Shown here: piece by piece, positions 45,093 through 57,300 of the stretch
Position numbering within the stretch: the stretch's first letter is position 1
Layout of the letters: each line of letters begins with the position of its first letter
Assembly: GCA_949987565.1 (NCBI GenBank)
Contig: OX465107.1
Coordinates: forward strand, 15,584,305 to 15,648,304
From: Luidia sarsii
Lineage: Eukaryota > Echinodermata > Asteroidea > Paxillosida > Luidiidae
Length of the DNA stretch: 64,000 bases
Direction: 5' to 3'
Position numbers and translations under genes: made by a program
The notes under the pieces: generated by a model
What the model was told of the DNA's origin: nothing
Databases searched by the model: none
What the model saw: the letters and a program-made list of their open reading frames with translations, nothing else

Positions 45093-45383
45093 TCAAATTG
45101 TTATACAGATCTTGGAGAATTTTTTGGCCCCTTTCTTTTTGTTACCAGACACAGTCCCCTTGTTCGTATTGTTGTTGGCCTCATCAGGTGACCTCTCTTG
45201 GGTGGGCCTGCGCGAGTCCGGTCTGGTGTCCCGCCCCTCCTCCTCCTCCTCTTCTTTCTCCTCTTCAGTGCCCCGCTGTGCTCCGGCTAGGAGCAGGTCG
45301 AGCATGGCTATGGTACCAGACTGATTGGTGGCGACCAGACGGTAATGGTCTTCGGCCATAGTGGCAAACTTGAAAAACTTGAT
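45093..45383 (-). CDS. NWD1-like exon 12 (last blade and charged tail)
   Basis: Acceptor is a T-run ending TTTCCAG, phase 0. Encodes the closing blade, an acidic run ([11 protein letters not shown]) and a basic end, with TGA at 45093-45095. The tail is low-complexity and probably disordered. Confidence 0.88.
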   Translation of the reverse strand: MKFFKFATMAEDHYRLVATNQSGTIAMLDLLLAGAQRGTEEEKEEEEEEGRDTRPDSRRPTQERSPDEANNNTNKGTVSGNKKKGAKKFSKICITI

Positions 45384-48300
45384 CTGGAAAAAAAAAAAAT
45401 GGGACATTTGACTTTTCCTGACTTTCAGTAATGCAGACTTGAAGTTGCCTCTGTTCCACTGACCCTCTGTCCAACTCTCATAAAAAAACATAGCCTGTCT
45501 CCAGGGTCTTCTACACCCTGGGCATCCACCTTCCCTGATGACACTCCCCAGTGAACTCCCAGCTCCTCGTAGGTTTCAATGTGCATTTGGCGTGGCCAAG
45601 CTACGGCGTGCTTCCAGTGCCTACAAAGCTTGGCAAGCTGTTGCGAGATTCAATGATAAGCGTGTAAAGCTCACCGGTTCAAAATCTAGCGGTCTCCTTG
45701 TCATAGCAAGGCATAGCGCATGCTGCCCTCAACTTTGAATCACTGGCTCCTCCCACAGCCACACGCTCAGAGCCAATCTCAGAAGAGAACCTACACGGTG
45801 TCACCGGCATACACCTCGCATCGCCTCTTTCGCCCCCAAAGAAAAAAACTCCTTGAGAAGATTTAATAAGTGCTGGCGTTCCGAGTGCGCGCACGTCAGG
45901 CCGCACTCGAGGCGGGAAAACAGGCTGGGTCTTCTCAGAAGATGGGCTGAGTGGCCCTTGTGAAGTCAAATCAAGCCGCCCTCTCCTGAAGTGGCTAGGC
46001 AAACATGAACTATCACACCCAAGACCAGACCTTGAGGACCCAGCATTATTACAGCACCAAGAATGCCACCCACGTGAAAATCTGACGTGCACATTATTGA
46101 TCCCAGTCTTGTCCAGTTGTCTTAAAAAATAAAAAGGGAGATAAAAAAAGTCTAAATAGAATGACGGATTGCTCCTTTATTGAAGATGAGATCTGTTTTT
46201 CTGGATTAAGAAGCCTCCTTGAGTCAAGTGGGATATGATTGAAGTAGGGAGGGAGGGATGGAGGGAGAAATGGGGAGGGAGAGTGGGAGGGGAGAGAGCA
46301 AGTGAGGGAGGGAGAGAGAGGGTGAGAGAAAGGAAGGGAAGAGAGATGGGCGGGATGGGGATAGGGATGGGGATAGGGACGGGGATAGGGATGGGGATAG
46401 GGATGGGGATAGGGAGAGGGATGGGGAGAGGGATGGGGACAGGGATGGGGTGAGGGATGGGGAGAGGGATGGGGAGAGGGATGGGGAGAGGGAGGGAGGA
46501 AGAAAGGAATGGAGGGCGAGAGAGAGGGAAAAAGGAAGGGAAGAGAGAGATGGGAGGAATGGGGAGAGGGATGGGGTGATATGAGGGAAAAGAGAGAGGG
46601 AGGGAGGGTAAAAGAAGGCGTGAGGTAAAGGGGAAAGGAGATACCGGTAGGGAGGGAGGGGAAGGGAGGGAGGGGAAGGGAGTGATGGGAGATCGAGGGA
46701 GGGAGGGGGACAGGGAGGGATGGGAGAGGGAGGGATGGGAGATCGAGGGAGGGAGGGGGACAGGGAGGGATGGGAGAGGGAGGGAGGGAGGGGGACAGGG
46801 AGGGAGACGGGGAGAGGGAGGGAGCAATGGGAGAGGGAGGGAAGGAGAGAGGGAAAAGAGTGAAACAGAGAGGGGAAAGAGAGAAACAGAGAGGGAGAAG
46901 GGGATGGAGAGTGAAGGGAAAGAGGTGAAGTGAGAGAAAGAGTAATGAGAGAGAGATTGAGGGAGGGAGGGGAAGGGAGGGAGGGAGGGAGGGAGGGGGG
47001 GGATGGGGAGAGGGAGAGGGAGGGAGGGGGAGTAGGAAAGGAGGGATGGAGAAAAGGCAGAGGGAGAGAGCGAGATAAAGGGGAAGAGAGAGAGATCAAG
47101 TGAGTGAGGGTAGGAGGACAGGAATGAGGAGAGGGTCAGGTCACATCTCACCTGTGACTGACAGTCGAAGGAGGCCAGGAGACTGCCCGTCTCCAGACAC
47201 CAAGCCTTCAGGGTGCAGTCACGAGAGCTGCTCAAGACGTACTTGTTGTTGGGTGTCACGCTCACCGACATGACGGCATGGTTGTGGCCACGGAGGAACC
47301 TATGAACCAACCGACAAGGAGACTCATTGGCACACAGTCCCATCATAATGCATTCAACACTGACTATCTAGCAATAGAATGGTTGACAGGAACAGTGTCA
47401 ACCCCCCAAAAGAAAAGAAAATCAAATCTGGTCATTGGAGTCAAAAGAACCTTCAACCGGTGTAAATGTAGTAAACACCTTTATTTCTAAATGATGATAT
47501 GATCTGGACATTTCTTCTGAGTAATCTCATCACCGAATATGTTATTAAGACTATTTTCACCAACATTGTTATTAACCACTTTGCACCAGGCCATCATTTC
47601 AATGTTTTTATTAATGATGCGCCAGTTTCAAAACTCAGGAACAATAAATACCTGTGAAATAAATCAAGGGGGACATGGGTCATGGGTCATGGGTCATTCC
47701 ATGTCAAATGATGTATGCTTTTGGACCTGACCGTCACAGATTGGAATGCAATTCGGTGTGATGATTGGACTCCTTGAGAAACCCCCAGAACCGAAATTTT
47801 ATGCAAATCGGTCGAGTATTTTTTGCGTTACGAGTAAACGAACAATATGTATATTGTTGTATGGATGGCTGGAAAGATATTATGTTTACACTTTGGCCAA
47901 CAGTGGTGCCCACATTTTAAGGGCCAGGAGCATAGCAACACCATTGGGGCTCCAAATTTGACGGTTCTGGTGCGAAATGGTTAACATTGGTCTAGCCATA
48001 AAAGAAATATACAAACATATCGCAAACTCCTTCATCAAAATGCACAATATTAGCAGTCCCTGAGTGCAGGACCCTGCTCAAAGGACCTCACATAAACTTT
48101 CTGACTTTCAGAAAAATTATATCCTCCTAAATTTTCAATGTTTAATCCATTGGTTAAAACATCATGTTTTCGATGAATAGACAATAGATATCTGTAAATA
48201 GACAAGACATTGTAGTTCAAACCGCTACAGAAAAGGGGCATTTTCTGTCAGATGAGACAAGAGGTTTACTAAACAAGGGTTACCTCTTTTCATTTGCCTG

Positions 48301-51300
48301 GAAATCCCAGACAAGTAGTTGGTCCCTTCCGACGTGGGCTCCTGAGATCAACTGACGGCTGTCCTGGTCAAAGGCCAGGCACACGATGGTGTCCTTGTAC
48401 AGGCCTTCCAGGGTAGCCACCAGACGGCCAAGGCCAATGGTCTCCAGGGACCACACCTTGATGACGCCGGTGTTCGAGCCGGTGGCCAGGCAACGAGAGT
48501 CGGGGGATACCTCCATGGACATGACCTAAAGACAACACCAATGACAAAAATGACAAAAATGACAAAAATGACAAAAATGACAAAAATGACAAAAATGACA
48601 AAAAAGACAAAAAAGACAAAAATGACAAAAATGACAAAAATAACAAAAATAACAAAAATGACAAAAATAACAAAAATAACAATGGCAGAAACAAGTACAA
48701 TGACAATGACATGAAAACATCAATGAAAACAATGACAGAAATAACAAGGATGGCGGCAATGGCAGTGAGCAATGACGACAACAAATACAACATGTCAATT
48801 AGTGCAACCATAATGAGACAATTGATCAGTTCAGTAAGGTTTGCCAAGCACACAACAAGTTTCTTGTTGAGAAAAACGTATGAATTAGCTTTAATAATAA
48901 TGACATTCAGACTACATCATGGCACTATGCAACGCAAGATAATTATAGACATATCAAAGGGAAACAGGATACAAGTTTTCATGTGCTTTTTAAATGCCCA
49001 AAAATATGGGTTTTAGGCAGTTTGAAGACAAGACTTTCAAGTTGAAGTCTGTGCACCACCTTATGAATTTCAAACAAATACAGCTCCAGTCAAACAAATC
49101 GATGGAAAACTGACTCGGAACTTTTGAACAAATTGAAAAAAATGGCAAAGAAAACAACAGAGGTCAAAACGAAAGAGAAACACATGCTCAAGTTTTTGCA
49201 CTGATACAGTGATTATTACCTGCTCATGCTGCATGGTTGCCAGGCAGTTGCCCATGATGTCGTCCCACACTTTGATCTCGCCGGCGGTCTTGGACGCCGA
49301 GAGGTAGGCCGGGTTCTCCCGGCTCTCCACCGCCCGGAGGATGGTGGTCGGCCCCGAGTGGCCGTCCAGCCGGAACTTCTCCTCCAGCTGGCCCGCAGCG
49401 TCGCAGACCCGGACGGCCCCATCCGCGGCGTCCTTGGAGCAGATCAGGACGGTCTGCTTGGGGGCCAGCACCATGGCCGCCACGGCCTTCTTGAAGAGGG
49501 TCCGGCGCCAGACCTCGCGGCCGGTGTCCGTGCGGAAGGCCACCACCTCCCCGGCGTCCGTGCCGCAGAGCACCGTGCCCTGCGCCTCCAGCACCTCCAG
49601 GGCGACCGCGTTGCAGTCGACCGACCGGAAGCACCGCCCTCGCTCCAGGTCCCAGAACTTGGTCAGCTTGTCCTTGCTGCCTGAGATGCCCACCAGGGAG
49701 TCGGGAGGGCTCCCTGCCAGGGCTATGCACTGGCCGGAGAGCTCGTGGCGGTCTCTTTTTGTTACCTGTTGATGGGAGGGGAGGGCAGGGCAGGGCAGGG
49801 CAGGGCAGGGCAGGGCAGGGCAGGGCAGGGCAGGGCAGGGCAGGGCAGGGCAGGGCAGGGCAGGGCAGGGCAGGGCAGGGCAGGGAAGGCCAGGGCAGGA
49901 CAGGACAGGGTAGGGCAAGGTAGGGCAGGGCAGGGCAGGGCAGGGCAGGGCAGGGTGGGGTAGGGTAGGGTAGGGCAGGGCAGGGTAAGGCAAGGCAGGC
50001 CAGGGCAGGGCAGGGCAGGGTAGGGTAAGGTAGGGAAGGGCAAGACAGAGCAAGACAGGGCAGGGCAGGGCAAGACAGGGCAAGACAGGGCAGGGAAGGG
50101 AGGGAAGGGCAAGACAGGGCAGGGTAGGGAAGGGCAGGGGAGGGCGGGTGTGGGCAGGGGAGGGCAGGGAAGGGCAGGGCAGGGCAGGGGAGGAGAGGGG
50201 AGAGAAGGAGAGGGGAGGGAAGGAGAGGAAAGGGGAGGAGAGAAAAGGAGAGGAGATTATTGCAATAATAACTCAGTTTTCAAACAAGCAAAGGAGAGGG
50301 CCTGATCTTAACAAAACCAAAGTTTGCAACATTCTGCATGTTGCTCTTTTAAGAAAGTTTCAAGCAATTTGATTAATACAAAAATTCCCAGTAGATTTCA
50401 ATTGCCTCTCTTTGGTTAAAAAAAAAACCCAACATAGTAGGAAGCTGCCTCCACTTTCTGTGATCATAATCCCCTAGCTGAATGACCCTTCAACTCCTGG
50501 CAGGTCATTGCCCTCAAATGCGCGAGTGCTCCACTCATTTCACCTTTAGAAAATCAGCCAGCAATCACAATACTACTGGGCGAGCTCAAAGACCCCGGAA
50601 GCAGGACCCTACAGATTAACTGCATAATTACCTCTCCCTTGGTTGGAAGCCACATCTTGACAGTCTTATCGTTGCAGGCCGACAGAACTCGGGGCCCTTC
50701 GTCGGTCGTCAGCACGGTGACGTCCGAGATCCACGAGGAGTGGCCCTTCAGGGTGTTGACGCAACTGCCATCAGACAGCGCCCAGACCTTGAGCGTGTCG
50801 TCCTTGGAGCCGGTGACGACAAAGACTCCGTCCCCGCCAACCTCTCCCTCCGCGTAGATCCAGACGCAGGTGATGAGACCGTCGTGGCCTGCGAGTCTGA
50901 TGACGTTGGGGTCCCCTCCGTCCGGGGCCAGGTGGCAGATCCGGGCCACGCTGCTGCTGTCCCGGAGCACGAAGGCAGATTCCGAATGAGCAACGATGCT
51001 CAGGAGAGGCTCCTTGACCGGCACGGAGACCTCGGAGGCCGGGGAGGCCGCTGGCAGGGCGTCCAGCGGCCAGAGTTTCACCCGGCCGTCCGAGCTGCCC
51101 GTGATCAGGTGCCTCTTGCTCGGCGTGAGAGCCGCGCAGGATACCGTCCCGCCTTCCTCGTGCCCGGCCTGGCTGCTCAGGCACTCCTGGGTCTCGGCGG
51201 ACCAGACTCTGAGCTTGCCCTCCCTGCAGACAGAGAGGAGGGTCCCTCCGTCCGGCAGCAGCGACAGGAAGACGACCTGCCCAGGATGCTGGATCGCGGC

Positions 51301-54300
51301 CTCCCTCTTCCCGTCGGCCAGGGTCCAGATGCAGACCAGGTTGCCCGGCTGACAGGAGGCGAGGGCTCTCGCACCTCCTCCGTCCACCTGGAGGTTGGAG
51401 AAGCTCTCCAGCCCGTCGGTCTGAAGCTCCCGGAGACACTCGCCGGTGACCAGATCCAGGACGGCCAGCGAGCGCTTGCCAAAGACGACGTACCGGCTGT
51501 CTGCGGTGACGCAGAGGCTGATCTGGGCGGCCTTAACCGGCGGCGATTCGTTTGTTGTCCTCTGCAAGGTGTGCACCACCTCCAGGGTGGCCATGTTCCA
51601 GACGTTGAGCATTGGGAGGCCGTCCCGGTCCAGGCAGGCCGAGAGCATCAGCTCCCCCGACGGGGTGCAGGCCACCTTCAGGACCAGGCTGGGGTGGCCG
51701 CCGAAGACCGTCCGCAGCGGCCCGCCGGGCGGGATCAGGCACGCAGCGCGAGGCACAAACAGCGGGCGCTCGGTGGTCCGGATCCAGGCCCTGGCCTGGC
51801 CGAGGAGCCGCCTGATGTTGGGGTACTTGCCGCCGTAGTCGCCGATCCGGCCCAGGAGCTGGCCGGCCAGGGCAAAGGGGTCCACCTTCAGGTTGCTGCT
51901 GGACAGGTACATGGTCTCCGTCAGGATGACGATCTCCTCGCCGACGGGCCGGAAGTCGGCCAGGCACTCCCGGAAGCCGAAGGCCACCAGCTTGGCCAGG
52001 AGCCAGTCGAAGTTACACAGGGCCCGCTCCACCAGCTCCTCCAGCATCCCCGCCCCGGAGAGGTGGTGGGGCAGCTCAAGGAGCTTGCGCCGGTTGTACA
52101 GGCCCCGACCGAACTCCAGCGGCTGGGGGGCCACCTGGCGGTCGGCCTCCGGGTAGGACTTGCCGCGCTTGTGGAGGGTGATCGGACAGACGGTGCCCAC
52201 GCTGTACTTGCCCAGGAACATGTCGGCCAGGAGTCGGTGGCGCCGGGCGATCAAGTCTCTCTCGCTGAGGTAGTGGTCTATGGCGGCCTCGATGAACTGC
52301 CGGTGGTACCAGGCCACCACAGTCTTACCTGCAATTATGTTTAAAGAAGGCTGCGTCAGTCACACTGATGAAGACATGCTGATTGCATTTGATGATGTAG
52401 CAGTTGCTACTTTTTAAAACTGATCACTCTTCGTACTCTTCGACTGATAACCATAAGTTATTAGTTTGCAGAAAATGCATGATTCTACAAGATCTCAAAC
52501 ATGGCAAACAACGACGTGACAATGTATGGATGATTCTAACCGGGCTACCTCCAAAGGCCACAACACCTGAGGCCACAACACCTGAGACCACAACAGAGGC
52601 CACTGCCCACCAAACTTGCCTGTGAGCCCATCAGTTGACTGGATACAACTCCATAGACAGTGTCATCAGGCACAATCCCTTTAACCACCCACATCAAGCA
52701 ACTGAAAACAGGGTCATCCCACACCAACACTTTGTCTACCCATATCAGGTGACTGAGTACAACTGTACAGGGCCGTCAACCTTTTGTTTACCCTCACCAG
52801 TTGATGGAATACAATTGATATGCCAACCCTTTGTCTACCCACGTAGTTGAGGCAACTGAAAACCGGGTCGTCACACAACCATCTCTTTGTCAACTTGCAT
52901 CCGGTAATTGAATACAATTGGCAGAGCAACAGGTCAACAAAGTCAGCAAAGTATTCTACACAGATTGACAATACAGTTTTTCTTCATCTAAAAACAAAAT
53001 GAGAGGTCCTGACGTTCCAATTCTAGCAGGACCCTTCTCAGAGGCATAAAGCAAGGTCCCACACTATGAACATCTAAGCCGTGAAAATGGGATGAAAATG
53101 TCATTTAGCCGTGAAAAGAAAATTTCACCCCTATGTTTTCACCCCTATTTCATGGCACACTGTTAACCAAGTCATTTTCACAGTGTTTTCACCAGTGGTC
53201 TCCAAGGCCACATTCCTGGTGAATTAGCCATCCCTCAAAGCTGGAGCTTGCCACCCTAGATATTCACGGTTGTTTTCACGTTCTCTTTAGTGACCTGAAG
53301 ATGTCCCTCTCAGGTCAGAGAGGCGATTATTTTGACGGTGAATTCACTGTAAAATGCGCCGTGAAATCACAGTGACTTTTTAGTTTCACGGCGAAATAAC
53401 ATTTTCACCCCTTTTTCACGGTTTAGATGTTCATAGTGCCACCTGCATGGGAATGCCAGGCCCTCTATTAGTTTTTTGGAGGTAATTGAAGTCAGCGGGC
53501 AGTTTGCAAGCTTACTCATATTCCATCTCTAAATCTGGCCGAGGTCACAGCATTCATTCAGGATTCTGTCACTTAGGTCAGCAACCAGTTTGCAATATCC
53601 CCCTCACTGTTAGCCTAACTCTATCCTGCTGATCCCAACAGTATCCAACAAGCATGAAAGTGTGAAGCCTGCTGATCCCAACGGTACCCAACAGTGGATA
53701 CTGTTTGGTTCAGCAGGGTCCTGCAATGACGGTAATATTGTAGTAACTTTGCATACAATGCCAGGCCCAACAAAATCCAACTGTATTGTACAGTGTTGAT
53801 CCCAACAAAGACTAACACTCAAGTAACAGAAAATTGTTAGGCCTTTTCTTTTGGGACTTTTCTCTTGTGCCTTTTCTCTTGAGCCTTTTCTCTTGGGCCT
53901 TTTCTCTTGGGGTCTTTCCCTTGAGGGCCTTTGATTTTTTTGACTATCTTCATTGTGTGGCTGCCAGGCCAGACAACCATGCTGACCCCAACAATCCTCA
54001 ACACAGTTTTTTAGTACTGCTGAACCCAACAGAGGACAACAGGACCCACAATTTGTTGGCTTCTGTTAGAGTCAGCAGGGTTAGGGTCAAAGCCAGATGA
54101 TTGCCAAAACGCATACCATGAAGGCAAAAGTCAGGACACCCCGGCCAGAGAAAGAAGAATCAGAAAGAGACAGGAAAGCTATGGAGGAGAACGAAAAAAG
54201 AATGAAGAGGAAGAAAATGAGAGAACGTTAGAATTAAGAGACAGAGAAGTGGTAAAATTCCCAAAATGCGCAGGGTCCGTAACGAGACACAAGCGACTGT

Positions 54301-57300
54301 ATACACAGGAGAGGAAAGTTTTTTTTTTTGCTTTAGTCTTTTGGGAGGCAGTGAGCAATTTATAGGTTATTTCCCCTTCCAGGTTTATTTGGGGGAAAAT
54401 ACTGTATAGTGTAGAAAGTTTGTGGTGACACTTTGTAAGTCACCTCTTTCCAGAGGAAGTATGGCTTGAAGCCAGTGATTTGAGTTACTCTTCTCAGAGC
54501 CCAACTCCCTCTCATACATGTAGGAGATGACGTATGGTACATGGTGTCAGCACAAGCTTTCAATATTGCGATCCGACAAGAAAAAAAAACCTTCAAGTCT
54601 CGAGGACAGGAGAGGAGCAAGAGGAGAGAGGCAACGTGCACCCATCTCACCTCCAGACTGGCGCTCGGAGAGAAACTCCTCCACGTCGTAGTGGATGCGC
54701 TTCCAGAGTGAGGGCGGGGTGCGCACGATCTTCTCGGCCGGCGGGTCCCAGTACTGGTAGACGTCGTTCAGGACCTCGTCGTCGCAGGACAGGGCGTCCT
54801 CGATCTCGGCCCCGGCCATGCCGCTGCGGGCGGCCGAGATGTAGCCCAGGGCGTGGGAGATGACGATCTGGCCGTGCTTGTGCTCCAGCTCCTGGAAGAG
54901 GGCCGCGATGGCCTCCCGGACGCTGGCCGGCAGCGGCCGGGTGGCCAGCTCGTCGGCGTAGGAGCGCCAGCGGGAGACGCTCTCGAAGACCAGCTTGAGG
55001 AAGAGGGGCTGGGGGCAGGCGGCGAAGGCGGCCGCCACGCTGCCCAGCTGGCCCTCGGTCAGCCGCCGGCCCCTGCCGGCCAGCCAGTGGCCCAGGATCT
55101 CCAGGCCCGTCTCCGGGGCCACGGGGCTCATGCCGACGTAGCAGCGGTCGTCGGGCAGGAGCCGCCGGGCCTTCTCCAGGCAGTCGTGCTGGTCCCGGGT
55201 CAGCACGGAGACCACCAGCCGGACGCTGGCCGCCGGCAGGGAGGTGGGCAGCCAGTTCAGGGCGTGGGCGTCGTTGGCCGCCGACAGCTGGTCCACGCTG
55301 TCGAAGATGACCAAGAGGGGCCGCTGCTGAGTGGCGGCAGTCGCCACCAGCCGCCGGAAGCACTTGGTCACCTCGGTGAAGTCGTCCAGCGTGGTGGAGG
55401 AGGGTTGCTCCTTGCCGTAGGCGTAGCAGATCTGCAGACGAGACACGCCGATCAAAGGCCAATAAACTGTGCGGCTGCGAGTGAGCACATCCGCGACCGC
55501 GAGATGCGATTGCGAGATTCAAGACAGGGGTGCAGGCGCCCTTCAGTTTTTAGGGTTTTAACAGATAAAATTGAGCAGTTTGTGATACCAGCTTGACATA
55601 AGACATCTTTTCAGATACATTCACTAAATTGCAATAGAATACGGCGCAGTATGGTACACACCACAGGTTTGAATTGATCCATGTGATCCATGTGATCCAT
55701 GTATCCATGTATCCATGTGATCCATGTGATCCATGTGATCCATGTATCCATGTATCCATGTGATCCATGTGATCCATGTATCCATGTGATCCATGTGATC
55801 CATGTGATCCATGTGATTCTTGTGATCCATGTAATCCATGTGATCCATGTATCCATGTATCCATGTATCCATGTATCCATGTGAACCATGTGATCCATGT
55901 GATCCATGTATCCATGTATCCATGTGATCCATGTGATCCATGTGATCCATGTATCCATGTGACCCATGTGACCCATGTGATCCATGTGATCCATGTATCC
56001 ATGTGATTCATGTGATCCATGTGATCCATGTGATTCATGTGATCCATGTAATCCATGTGATCCATCTATCCATGTATCAATGTATCCATGTATCCATGTG
56101 AACCATGTGATCCATGTGATCCATGTGATCCATGTATCCATGTGTTCCATGTGATCTATGTGATCCATGTAATCCATGTGATCTATGTGATCCATGTGAT
56201 CCATGTGATCCATGTGATCCATGTGATCCATGTGATCCATGTGATCCATGTGATCCATGTGATCCATGTGAACCATGTGAACCATTTGATCCATGTGATC
56301 CATGTGATCCATTTCATAGAGCTGCTTAAGCACAAAAATTCAGGGTCCGTAGGATCCGAACTTCACTTTTTGTTTCATGCTAAAGCAAAGTCAAGAGGAG
56401 TCAATTGCAAGTCAAAAACATCACATGACGGTGCGGTTTGTGATCCCGTTAACACAAGGGAGACTGTTCCCTGCTTCAGCAGATTTTCACGCTTATAAGC
56501 GGCTGTATGCAAATGGGCCGCCATGCGGAGAGACGTACCTGTCTGCACATAGACTGCAGCGTGGCGTGGATGCCGGTGCTCTGTCCCGAAGTGCCCAAGA
56601 AGCGCAGGACGGTGACAAAGTCGCGGCCCAGCCAGTCCGAGCAGTGCCGGGCCAGCATGGCCATGACCGAGGTCTTGCCCGAGCCCGACACGCCGTGGAC
56701 GACCAGCGGCTTGGCCGGATCGGCGGACAGGTAGTCCCGAAGGCTCATCAACAGGTCCTGACGACCATGGAAGACACTGGTGGAAGAGAACGAGAAGGAG
56801 GGAGGAGGGGTGCGGGAGGGAGGAGAGATTCCGGGGGTAAGACCAAGTCCCACTTCACTGGATGAGATACAAAAGGGCAGGTGCATTTTCTGTGAGATTC
56901 TATCGATCTTTTACACTGCTCTATTTGGGAAGGCCGTCATCTAAGGGCTGGATAGCTCAGATGGTAAGAGTACTGGTGCACAAAACCAGAGTTCTCGGGT
57001 TCAAGTCCCAGTCCAATAAAAGTTTTCTTTGCCACTTTCTTTCAAAATTGTTTTAAAAAGTGCTCAGTCATTTTTTCTTTTATTGTAAAAAAAAGAAAAA
57101 AAAAAGAATGACAGACTCATGTACATGTACATGTACATTTGTACCTGCACTTTGTCTCGCAAAACTTGGCATGGTGCAGCACCTCCTCGTACAGGCCGGC
57201 TACCGCCGGGTCTCTGACCTCCAACCTCTGGGCCAGGCTGCGGTCGATCCGGCTGCGGATGCCCTCCCGGAAGATCTCGCAGACGGTGTCCAGGTAGTGG

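Noticed and set aside
46177..47346. 389-residue Ser/Pro-rich protein
   Set aside because: Only its first ~65 residues are real (exon 11 and a little upstream); the rest is read-through into an intronic purine/pyrimidine array.
50740..52344. 534-residue plus-strand frame
   Set aside because: Antisense shadow of NWD1-like exon 8. It lacks domains, while the minus frame has clear WD repeats.
55550..56498. Met/Asp/His- and Trp/Ile/Thr-rich proteins
   Set aside because: Translations of the GTGATCCAT array in intron 6.
15958..57025. Functional tRNA genes at box A and box B matches
   Set aside because: The matches carry substitutions and mispaired arms, share non-tRNA flanks and recur as a family, as expected of SINEs.
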